Shown piece by piece: positions 18,801 through 23,865 of a stretch of 64,000 nt of DNA. Position 1 is the first letter of the stretch; each line of letters starts with the position of its first letter. Both the position numbers and the translations under genes were made by a program. Where the stretch lies: positions 176,447 to 240,446 of the forward strand of contig NZ_CALUCN010000002.1 in the NCBI RefSeq assembly GCF_943914565.1. The letters run 5' to 3'. The notes under the pieces were generated by a model. It was not told the origin of the DNA, made no database searches, and was given only the letters and a program-made list of their open reading frames with translations. Source of the DNA: an uncultured Tessaracoccus sp. GTDB lineage: Bacteria; Actinomycetota; Actinomycetes; Propionibacteriales; Propionibacteriaceae.

Positions 18801-19003
18801 CCCGTCATGGCCAGCCCGCGGTGCACCGCGTAGACCGTGCCCTCGTCGAGGTGCACGTCGGCGCGGTCGAGGCCGGGGCTGGCCCACGCGGCGACGCCGA
18901 GCGTCAGGGCCAGCACCACGACGAGGATCCACTGCCACGCGCGTCGCAGGAAGCGCGTGAACAGCCGGAGCCCCCGGGAAGGGGCGCGCAGGGTTGCCGC
19001 CAC
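12827..19003 (-). CDS. giant membrane-anchored Ig-like / fibronectin type III surface protein
   Basis: 2058 residues. A basic N-terminus and one anchor helix (AWQWILVVVLALTLGVAAWA, about 23-42) place the rest outside the cell. Residues about 45-390 look like a beta-rich repeat domain. Then comes a long run of Ig/cadherin-like repeats marked by RPPVAKDD, DNDSDPDGD and FSYTISDG-type motifs (about 400-1600), with acidic Ca-binding-like turns, then two or three FN3 domains (from about 1500: RPAPPSAPFGG, LPPGQPTVERGDQSLTTTW) and a C-terminal domain ending NGSSRGWYFNLK. Its place before moxR, duf58 and tgm matches fn3 of the bifidobacterial PFNA cluster. The GTG start shares one base with the stop of the upstream FHA gene. 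Likely an adhesin or a wall-spanning scaffold. Confidence 0.9.
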   Translation of the reverse strand: MAATLRAPSRGLRLFTRFLRRAWQWILVVVLALTLGVAAWASPGLDRADVHLDEGTVYAVHRGLAMTGMVNTQIEELSQATTVADSTASMLQDEDMVLIRGEESNTLTRYNPSRNRLESPMQLPVGADVQLVAGRLLVTSPQNGRVWFGDAADVLQMDPDKDKAQFEVGVGGVATLTTRGEIIGLDVAKSQLVREVDGQRRATPLPFTLDAKRLGGVELSAVGGTAVVLDRVSGRIWVEGTKEVLDVSGAANARLLPPVAQVLGGKEDVRAVYATEAGLIAVTPDGTRSLSGQLDGMPVEPVQVGDCLYGAFGNRFVKRCADGGASVREIPGRDAGDNETLSLQVNRRTVALNDAATGVVWLVDQGMARIDDWERFVTKDSDEPPPPDAPVTDDKAERDEENRPPVAKDDELTARQGRATILDVLDNDSDPDGDVLTISAPDELDGASLQTVRGGTGLQVTIPPESTAGTLTFSYTISDGELSDTAQVTLHVADADPGKENKPPHPFELAKPMDIQKGKAFTKRVLPDWRDPEGDPLILEDASLPPGSEDLVTFNPDGTVSYQDIGKTTGQKKINLVVSDGTDTAEGELVVNVGEEPVKPVAYADFASVQVGETVEVRPLDNDIGEDLLLQEVTPEQCESCTVTPDYNDQSFTFSSTEAGTFYLTYNVASTEFETGVVRIDVVAPGSDNPPVAALDVALLPPEGSVLVDPLANDTDVDGDVLVIQSIQADPSLEVELDRRHLMTIKAKSTPKAAVTVEYSVSDGRHIALGTVVVIPTRTTGSVEPVAADDDINIRAGSVGTAPVLVNDESPIGLDLKLSRILETPLPEDTWIDGETIRVRIPAGSQRQQLAVLYEVVDAEGNTASAVLNVTAISDDAPNQPPAPGEVVDRVLAGTTTRIPIDLDGIDPNGDPVRLLGLGAGPKLGRVTEVGDGFLTYEAFPGSEGTDTFRYEVADAHGAVASGQLRVGVAPPGDVNEPPVAVHDRIVVRPGRPIQIPVLANDHDFEGDTIGFAGEDAVAMDDAKLHAEIVNDREVSVDPITKPGEYHGTYRVTDSRKQEGIGSFTVVVDEDAPLLPPVARDDTMSFLDVIDEDILELDVLRNDFDPDGDQGALKVSVPGAKADDEDAPRAVGNKVSVPVRERTQQVRYTLTDADGQVSHGLATVPGTEDAQPVVRDPKRVLRATAGQPVHISFDDLLMGTEGRKVKLTSTDTIVATNGSAVPATGGIEYTPDPAHRGPAAVVFEVVDQVPEGDESAKRAYLTIRVEVKAPENEAGNAGEDAPSTQLPPKQVSRAHLKVGPGEGEFRLAMMPLFQDPKGLDFTFEDWADAGGDAPIEWRTEQGQSVVVATAPLTAKAGTTKTLKGRVKNAQGASAEFEVLLEMVSSRQPLTTTTTDVVEDAAAGQPVAIPVTANDVSHLTADKGLTVTGARIVSGSGKIEHDEHGVTITPAEGFVGTLTASYSVQDATKDPARVVDGSIRLDVKDRPAPPSAPFGGVPGDGQIRFEYRSGSSNGYPVEKREVVATAPGQSPVRQACSGNTCTVTGLRNNVPWTLSVVETNKLGASEPSPQSAPYTPDVKPLPPGQPTVERGDQSLTTTWPRATFENRDNEGSPVERYTVALYDSNGKKLGTKTVGGSVLQHRWTGLTNGKSYTFGVVATNKAGSSGESERSTPMFPVGPPKGSATIDADPILDSRGGRFTVSVAPGTLQPNGDPAMRLSVVPVVNGTERAELAKELRFPPNAKQEHTFGSFELSPVQFRVYATNLHSRRLVGQTPKPLIAWRRPEVGIDKTMPSWAPTGRLLVRLRSNMTPAEIQQAGGRFQYSANGGVWHDLEPRGDGWYRTGELPAGQEVRVGARLVLTKASDGELVGASAEASGRPLSPNPRPLEYSEIRANSPNSVRVLFNEPTEESSGGWDPAGYSLQTFFGVPRLDWVVVNEDHPRVTVNWRGYVPQRDRIGRWHRDLTPLQTIDVPVGDVSSLWYHSTTGRVKISIRHVKDGHCKVWTKGKGTELAHVDAGSGVIKLDKVLRNEADPLKPYKEVEVRCTVNGSSRGWYFNLK

Positions 19004-20421
19004 TAGGCGTTCCTCGGGGGCTCGATGCGCAGCGAGACGCCGTCGCCGAGGTCCAGGATCGTGCCGATCTCGACGGTGACGCTGCGTCCGTCACGCAGCT
19101 CGAACTCGCCCTCGCCGGGCGGACGCACGACGGTGCCGTTGGTCGAGTGCAGGTCGGTGACGACGATGTTCCAGTCGTTCGCCGTGACGAGGAGGTGGTT
19201 GCGCGAGATGTCGTTGCTGGGGCTCGGGACCCGCATGAGGTGCGCGCCGGCGGGACCGTGCGCCGCCTCGGGCGCGCGGCCGATGACGAGGCCGGACACG
19301 ACGTCGGCGAACTCCCCGTGGTTGGTGTTGACGCCGGCCAGCACCGGGCGGCGCACGAGCCGGGGGTTCGAGGAGTCGACGGGGGCCCCGCACAGGCGGC
19401 AGCCCCTTGCCCCCGGCGGGTTGGGGTGGCCCTGCGCGCACGGCACCGCGAGCAGCTGCGGGTCCGGCACGGCGTCGTTCGCCGGCGGCTTGTGTGTGGC
19501 CGCGAGCCCCGTCGAGAAGATCGTGCCCTGGTCGTCCTCGACCTCGCCGAACGTGCCCGGCACGACCCTGGGGCTCGGCCGGCTGCTCGGCGACGGCGGC
19601 TCGGGTTCGTCGTCCGGCTCGAGGATGCCGCGGCGGGCGAGCGACGGCTCCTCGTCCTCCGGCTCGGGCGGGGAGACCGGGGAGGCGACCTCGGAGAGCG
19701 TCGCCGGGTCGAACGGCTGGGCCTCGATGTCGGTGTCCGTCGGGGCGTCGTCCGGGTCGGGCACCGGGGCCGGGACCGGCTCCGGTGCGGGTTCGGGCTC
19801 AGGTGCCGGCTCGGGCGTGGGTTCCGGTGCGGCCGCGGGCTCGTCGGGCTCGGGTGCGGTGGGCGGCTCCTCGGTCCGGCGCTGGCGGGGTCGGAGCCCG
19901 AGCAGCGGGATGCGTTCCATCGCGCCGACGGTGTCCCGGTCGGGGAACCGCAGCTGCTGGTCCTTCGCGGTGGTGAGCGTCACCGACGAGACGAGCGCGG
20001 CCCCGACGCACAGCGGTAGCTGCGGCTCGTCGCCGGAGCTGGAGGCGAGGTGCACGGAGTAGGTGGCCTCGGCGTCGAGGACCTCCTCGGTCCAGGTGAC
20101 ACTGCCCTCGTCCTCGACCGCGATCTCACCGCCGGGGCCGAGCACGCGCACGTCGCCGCGCGCCATGCCGTGGAGCCCGCGCTGGTCCCAGAAGAACGCC
20201 GCGAAGTGCGGCATCTCGGCGATGCCGACCTCGCCCACGAACTCGAACAGCGCGTCGGGCGTGCGGGTGCGCAGCACGCCCTCCCAGAGGTTCACGACGA
20301 AGTGCGACGCCTCCGCCGGCGGCGCCATCATGATGACGAGCGACGTCGGCCCGGACAGGGCCAGCCAACGGCCACTCGTGTAGGACAGCCGCCACGCGGC
20401 CATGGGGAGCGCCATGTTCAC
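19003..20421 (-). CDS. FHA-domain protein with zinc-ribbon and acidic proline-rich linker
   Basis: 472 residues and apparently cytoplasmic. N-terminal region of about 190 residues with no recognised fold; then about 120 residues of P/E/D-rich linker (EPTPEPAPEPEPAPEPVPAP); a four-cysteine zinc-ribbon-like motif CAQGHPNPPGARGCRLCG whose first knuckle is incomplete; and a C-terminal FHA domain (VIGRAPEAAHG, DISRNHLLV, STNGTVV). First gene of a six-gene operon that ends with another FHA protein. GTG start with AAGGG four bases before it; an ATG two codons on is possible. A TTGACT about 45 bases upstream could be a -35, but I see no convincing -10. Confidence 0.88.
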   Translation of the reverse strand: MNMALPMAAWRLSYTSGRWLALSGPTSLVIMMAPPAEASHFVVNLWEGVLRTRTPDALFEFVGEVGIAEMPHFAAFFWDQRGLHGMARGDVRVLGPGGEIAVEDEGSVTWTEEVLDAEATYSVHLASSSGDEPQLPLCVGAALVSSVTLTTAKDQQLRFPDRDTVGAMERIPLLGLRPRQRRTEEPPTAPEPDEPAAAPEPTPEPAPEPEPAPEPVPAPVPDPDDAPTDTDIEAQPFDPATLSEVASPVSPPEPEDEEPSLARRGILEPDDEPEPPSPSSRPSPRVVPGTFGEVEDDQGTIFSTGLAATHKPPANDAVPDPQLLAVPCAQGHPNPPGARGCRLCGAPVDSSNPRLVRRPVLAGVNTNHGEFADVVSGLVIGRAPEAAHGPAGAHLMRVPSPSNDISRNHLLVTANDWNIVVTDLHSTNGTVVRPPGEGEFELRDGRSVTVEIGTILDLGDGVSLRIEPPRNA

Positions 20422-20492
20422 GTTTCCCTTCTCGTGCTCGGCGACCAGTCGGACAAACGCGGCCAGTCAACCACCCTCACCTAACGAGAAGG

Positions 20493-21617
20493 TTACGAGT
20501 TCGTGCGGGTCACTGCTCCTGCCATGCGCGAGACGCCCTCGGCGATGACCGCCGGGCTGGTGGCGAGATTGACCCGCACCCACTGCTCGTGGTCGGGCGC
20601 GAACTCGCGGCCGAGGTTGAACCGCACGCGGCCCACCTCGTGGAACGTGCGGCCCGGGTCGTCGAGGCCGAGGGCCGAGCAGTCGAGCCACGCGAGGTAC
20701 GTGGCCTCCGACGGGGTGTACGTGAGCGGCGGCAGTTGCTCGCGCAGGAGCTCGGCGAACAGCTGCTTGTGCTGCGCGATCTCCTGCCCGGCCTGCACCA
20801 CCCAGTCGCGGCACTCGGTGAGGGCGGTGGCGTGCGCGAGGATCCCGAGGTGGCTCGAGGCCTCCCACACGTGGCTGGGCAGACGGTCGAGGACGGGCCG
20901 GGCCTCGTCGCTGGCGAACAGGAGGCCGGCCTTCAGCGCGGCGAGGTTGAAGCCCTTCGCGGCCGACGTCGACAGGAGGGCCCGGCCGGGGTCGTCGAGC
21001 GAGAGGAACGGCGTGAACTCCTCCCCGCTGAGCGGCGCGTGGATCTCGTCGACGATCACCCACACGTCGTGCTCGCGGGCGAGTCGGGCGACCTGCTCGA
21101 GCTCGTCGCGGGTGTGCACGGTGCCGTTGGGGTTGTGGGGCGAGCACAGCAGGTGCGCGCGGGCGCCGTCGGCGAAGGCGCGGGCGAGGCCCTCGAGGTC
21201 GAGGCGGTCGTCGACGAGGGGGACCTCGACGAGCCGACGCCCCGTCGCGGCGACGACCTGCCGGAACGGCGGGTAGATCGGCGGGTTGACGACGACCGGG
21301 TCGCCCGGGTCCGTGACGGCGTGGAGTGCGTGGCGGATGCCCTGCATCACGTCACCGGTGGTGACGGCGGCCTCCGTGGAGGGACGCCAGCCCCAGCGCC
21401 ACGCCGCGAAGTCGGCGTAGGCGCGCTGGTAGACGGGCTGTTCCGGGTAGCCGGTGTCACCGTCGCGGAGGGCCTGCTCGATGCGCGCGACGACGGGTTC
21501 CTGGACGCGGGCGTCCATCTCGGCGACGAACATCGGCAGCACGTCGGCGTCGAAGCGGGTCCACTTGATCGAGGTGCGGCGGCGCAGTTCGTCCAGCGGG
21601 ACGTCGAAGATCGCCAC
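20493..21617 (-). CDS. MalY/PatB-family PLP-dependent C-S lyase / aminotransferase
   Basis: 374 residues, fold-type I PLP enzyme. The PLP lysine is K221 in STSAAKGFNLAALKAG; LLCSPHNPNGTVH and VIVDEIHAPL are the cofactor-binding motifs; IKWTRFDADVLPMFVAEMD at the N-terminus is typical of MalY/PatB cystathionine beta-lyase-type proteins. The family cleaves cystathionine or S-alkyl cysteines to pyruvate, ammonia and a thiol; the E. coli member is also a regulator. GTG start chosen because AAAGGAG lies six bases upstream. It follows the unrecognised duplicated-domain gene after about 30 bases and may be co-transcribed with it. Confidence 0.9.
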   Translation of the reverse strand: MAIFDVPLDELRRRTSIKWTRFDADVLPMFVAEMDARVQEPVVARIEQALRDGDTGYPEQPVYQRAYADFAAWRWGWRPSTEAAVTTGDVMQGIRHALHAVTDPGDPVVVNPPIYPPFRQVVAATGRRLVEVPLVDDRLDLEGLARAFADGARAHLLCSPHNPNGTVHTRDELEQVARLAREHDVWVIVDEIHAPLSGEEFTPFLSLDDPGRALLSTSAAKGFNLAALKAGLLFASDEARPVLDRLPSHVWEASSHLGILAHATALTECRDWVVQAGQEIAQHKQLFAELLREQLPPLTYTPSEATYLAWLDCSALGLDDPGRTFHEVGRVRFNLGREFAPDHEQWVRVNLATSPAVIAEGVSRMAGAVTRTNS

Positions 21618-21649
21618 GGTGCGCTCCTTTCCGGGTCGGGGTGGGGGGT

Positions 21650-22786
21650 TCAGTCCTCGTGCGGGAGGGGGAGTTCGGCGGCGAGACTCACGAGCCAGGC
21701 GAGGAGGCCGTCGACCGAGCCGGGCGCGATCGCCTGCGTCGTGATGAGGGAGATCGAGTCGCCGCCGAACCAGAGGCGGTCGAAGGGCGGGGCCTCCTCG
21801 AAGCGGTGTCGCAGCTGGGGGCGCAGCACGCGTCGGGCGCCCTCGACGTCGTCGGACTTGATGCGCCAAGCGTAGTCGAACGCCGGTTCGCCCACCTCGA
21901 CGCCGCCGGCGCCGAGCAGCTCGGCCACGACCTCGTCGTCACGGTGGATCGTGATCGGGGGCAGGTCGGTGCCGGGGATGCGCACGCCGATGACGTTGCG
22001 CAGCGGCACGGCGGCGAAGCCGAAGACGGGGAGGTCGGCGTACTTCCCGACGAAGCCGTGGCCCTCGGGCACGGCGGGGATGCGGTGGCGCAGGCGGGAG
22101 TGGATGTCCTTGCCCTCGGTGAACACCCAGCGACGCTGCTCGGCCCAGCTGCGCCAGGCCGAGGCCGAGGTGCCGAACTGGAACCGCTGCTGCGCGACCA
22201 TGCCGGGACGCGTCATCGGTGGGCGTGGCACCGGGAGCGCGCGCCCGGCGCCGACCGCGGCGAGGACGCGGACCGGGACCGCGTCGACGACGGTGTGGAG
22301 GGCGCGCAGGTAGTCGTCGACGTCCTCGGGGTGCAGCTCGCTGCGGGTGTCGACGAGGATCGCGTCGCGCTCGAACCACAGGTGGTCGAACGGCACGCGG
22401 CGCAGCGCGGGAAGCACGCCCGGGACGAGGACGTCGCGGGCGAAGCGCGGCGACGGGGAGACGGCCTGGAACTCGAGGTCGAAGTCTGCGCTGATGGGGA
22501 CGGGGTTGCCGTCGATGGTCTCGACGACGGGTGCCACGGTGAGCGGCGGGAACCCTGCGCCCGGCACGCGCAGGGCGAGGACGTCGAGGCCGCCCCACGG
22601 GTCGGTGCCCGGCGAGGCCCGGAACCCGAAGCAGGGGTACTCACCGAAGCGCCCCTCGAAGCCCATCGGCACGTCGCGCATCGCGCCCTTGCGCAGGGCC
22701 CCGCCACCGATACGCTGAAGCACCTGCGGCCACCCGTGGTGGAACAGCCAGGCGCGGTCGCGCGCCCACGTCTCCCAGCTCAACAT
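21650..22786 (-). CDS. hypothetical protein with internal domain duplication
   Basis: 378 residues; I do not recognise the family. It is made of two similar halves of about 170-180 residues. Each starts with a tryptophan-rich helix (WETWARDRAWLFHHG / WRSWAEQRRWVFTEG), then a GF-G+(F/Y) and P-FGF strand (GFEGRFGEYPCFGFRA / GFVGKYADLPVFGFAA), a (V/I)PG---PP(L/I)T strand, a D+E or D+A strand before a bend, a helix leading to PALRRVPFDHLWFERDAI / HRFEEAPPFDRLWFGGDSI, and a closing DVDDYLRALHTVV / SVDGLLAWLVSL helix. No signal peptide or membrane helix, so cytoplasmic. ATG with GAGGAGG four bases upstream. No function is claimed. Confidence 0.8.
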   Translation of the reverse strand: MLSWETWARDRAWLFHHGWPQVLQRIGGGALRKGAMRDVPMGFEGRFGEYPCFGFRASPGTDPWGGLDVLALRVPGAGFPPLTVAPVVETIDGNPVPISADFDLEFQAVSPSPRFARDVLVPGVLPALRRVPFDHLWFERDAILVDTRSELHPEDVDDYLRALHTVVDAVPVRVLAAVGAGRALPVPRPPMTRPGMVAQQRFQFGTSASAWRSWAEQRRWVFTEGKDIHSRLRHRIPAVPEGHGFVGKYADLPVFGFAAVPLRNVIGVRIPGTDLPPITIHRDDEVVAELLGAGGVEVGEPAFDYAWRIKSDDVEGARRVLRPQLRHRFEEAPPFDRLWFGGDSISLITTQAIAPGSVDGLLAWLVSLAAELPLPHED

Positions 22787-22864
22787 GCGGCCTCCTCACT
22801 GCGTGCCCCGCCAGTCTATGACCACGCATGAGTCGACAGGTGCTGGCGCTGGCTGGGTGAGGCT

Positions 22865-22996
22865 GGGTTTGCCAACCGTTGGGTTGGTTTGCCAACGGTG
22901 TGACGGTTTGCCAACGGTGGCACCGGTTCGCCAACGGTGTGACGGTTTGCCAACGGTGGGGTTGGTTTGCCAACGGTATGACGGTTTGCCAACGTT
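22865..22996. repeat. seven tandem 19-21 base repeats with core TTTGCCAACGGT
   Basis: Seven head-to-tail units, each GG-TT(T/C)GCCAAC(G/C)GT followed by a 5-7 base variable part that alternates between GTGAC-type and GGGTT/GCACC-type endings. The unit length near two helical turns would put every core on the same DNA face, as in iterons or tandem operator sites. The two degenerate units that follow merge into a hairpin. I cannot tell which protein, if any, binds here. Confidence 0.75.
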
Positions 22997-23004
22997 TCCG
23001 ATCG

Positions 23005-23068
23005 CTCGCCAACGCCATCCACGTTCGCCTGCACTAGAGCGTTGGCGAACATGGATGGCGTTGGCGAG
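23005..23068. repeat. inverted repeat, 25-base arms, 14-base loop
   Basis: Left arm 23005-23029 and right arm 23044-23068 are reverse complements apart from one position. The arms carry the same GCCAAC core as the adjacent direct repeats, so the hairpin seems to have arisen from them by inversion. There is no T-run, so it is not a classic intrinsic terminator. It lies about 220 bases upstream of the start of the minus-strand hypothetical gene. Confidence 0.75.
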
Positions 23069-23235
23069 CCCATCCGCCCCACGCTCGGTCCGGGCCCCGC
23101 CCCCACCACCGCGGGCTCATCGTCGGGCATTGGGCGAGGTGGTGGAGACCTGTGCCGGGAATGAACGGCACACGTCGCAGGTGCCCGCACCACCGTCGCT
23201 GCGCTTGGCGCGCCCCGCGCGGGGCCCCACCCAGG

Positions 23236-23360
23236 CGTGCTGAGCCCGCCCGGCGTGGCACGAAACGCCGTCTATCGCGCGACAGAGGACCCAAAACGGG
23301 GCCGACGACGGAATCACACGGCGTTTCGTGCACGACCCGAGCAGCGCGAGCAGGCCCGGG
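23236..23360. repeat. 125-base intergenic element, copy 1
   Basis: Near-identical to the second copy 185 bases downstream. Each copy contains 14-base arms GCACGAAACGCCGT (23258-23271) and ACGGCGTTTCGTGC (23318-23331) around a conserved 46-base loop that includes GAGGACCCAAAACGGGG. The element could fold into a long hairpin, like REP or MITE-type intergenic elements. It carries no reading frame of interest. Confidence 0.75.
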
Positions 23361-23420
23361 CAGCGCAAGCAGGCCCGGGCGGCGCGGGCAGGCCCAGGCG
23401 GCGCAAGCAGGCCCGGGCAG
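23341..23420. repeat. short tandem repeats GCAGGCCCGGGC between the two elements
   Basis: Four to five units of about 18-19 bases with core AGCAGGCCCGGGC(A/G)GCGC, joining the two 125-base elements. The units look like extensions of the element's own end (GAGCAGCGCGAGCAGGCCCG), which suggests expansion by slippage. Confidence 0.6.
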
Positions 23421-23545
23421 CGTGCTGAGTCCGCCCGGCGTGGCACGAAACGCCGTGTAACGCTCGACAGAGGACCCAAAACGGGGCCGACGACGCAATC
23501 ACACGGCGTTTCGTGCACGGCCCGAGCAGCGCGGGCAGGTCCGGG
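23421..23545. repeat. 125-base intergenic element, copy 2
   Basis: Aligns with the first copy at a constant offset of 185 bases with only a handful of substitutions and no indels that I can see. The 14-base palindromic arms are intact in both copies while most changes fall in the loop and flanks, which suggests that the stem matters. Confidence 0.75.
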
Positions 23546-23682
23546 CGCCGCACAGGGCGCAGGTGCCCGAGCGATCCCCCGCCCCTCCACGCACCCCCTC
23601 CACGCCCCATCCCCGACGGTGGCCCGGCCGGGCAGCGGCGCCGCGCCCTCGTCGCGGTTTGGGGTTTCGCCGCGTGGCGACG

Positions 23683-23688
23683 CATAAT
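23683..23688 (+). promoter_or_regulatory. -10 box CATAAT of the ileS leader
   Basis: CATAAT just upstream of the T-box RNA; transcription would start near 23695, giving a leader of about 170 bases. No clear -35 box was seen. Confidence 0.5.
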
Positions 23689-23694
23689 GGGCGG

Positions 23695-23865
23695 GCACGC
23701 ACGGCAGTGATGAGGCCATCACCTCGGAGTCGCCGGAAGAACGGCCACACGGCTCACTAGACCCGGCAGCGGCAACGACAAGTGGGGCGCCCAGGCGCCC
23801 AAGAAGGGTGGTACCGCGGGCCACGCTCGTCCCTTCGTCGCACCGACCGAGACGAAGGACCGCAG
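23695..23865 (+). ncRNA. translational (class II) T-box riboswitch for isoleucine, short stem I
   Basis: Senses uncharged tRNA-Ile and controls ileS. The conserved T-box AGGGTGGTACCGCGG lies at 23805-23819. Stem I is very short (GATGAGG...CCTCGGAG) and presents ATC, an isoleucine codon, at 23718-23720 in or next to its loop, as in the actinobacterial ultrashort stem I class. Downstream, CCTTCGTC (23832-23839) can pair with GACGAAGG (23851-23858), hiding the ribosome binding site GAAGGA (23854-23859) six bases before the ATG. No terminator with a T-run is present. So control is by Shine-Dalgarno sequestration: uncharged tRNA stabilises the antisequestrator and opens the site. Confidence 0.93.

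Larger units (their letters stand above)
22787..23682. other. repeat-rich non-coding region
   Basis: About 900 bases with no credible gene: short open frames exist on both strands but show no conserved protein pattern and run across repeats. It holds, in order, a run of about 20-base direct repeats, a 25-base-arm hairpin, and two copies of a 125-base element with short tandem repeats between them, followed by plain GC-rich sequence up to the ileS promoter. The individual elements are listed separately. Confidence 0.7.

Noticed and set aside
20422..20492. Promoter of the FHA/Ig/MoxR operon
   Set aside because: A TTGACT is present, but no acceptable -10 at the right spacing, so I did not list it as a feature.
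22865..22996. Possible CRISPR array
   Set aside because: Units are 19-21 bases with 5-7 base variable parts, far too short for repeats plus spacers, and no cas genes are near.
23152..23760. Short open frames on both strands in the repeat region before ileS
   Set aside because: They overlap each other and the duplicated elements, have no ribosome binding sites and show no protein-like pattern.
23821..23865. Intrinsic terminator in the ileS leader
   Set aside because: The hairpin has no T-run and covers the ribosome binding site, so it is a translational sequestrator.
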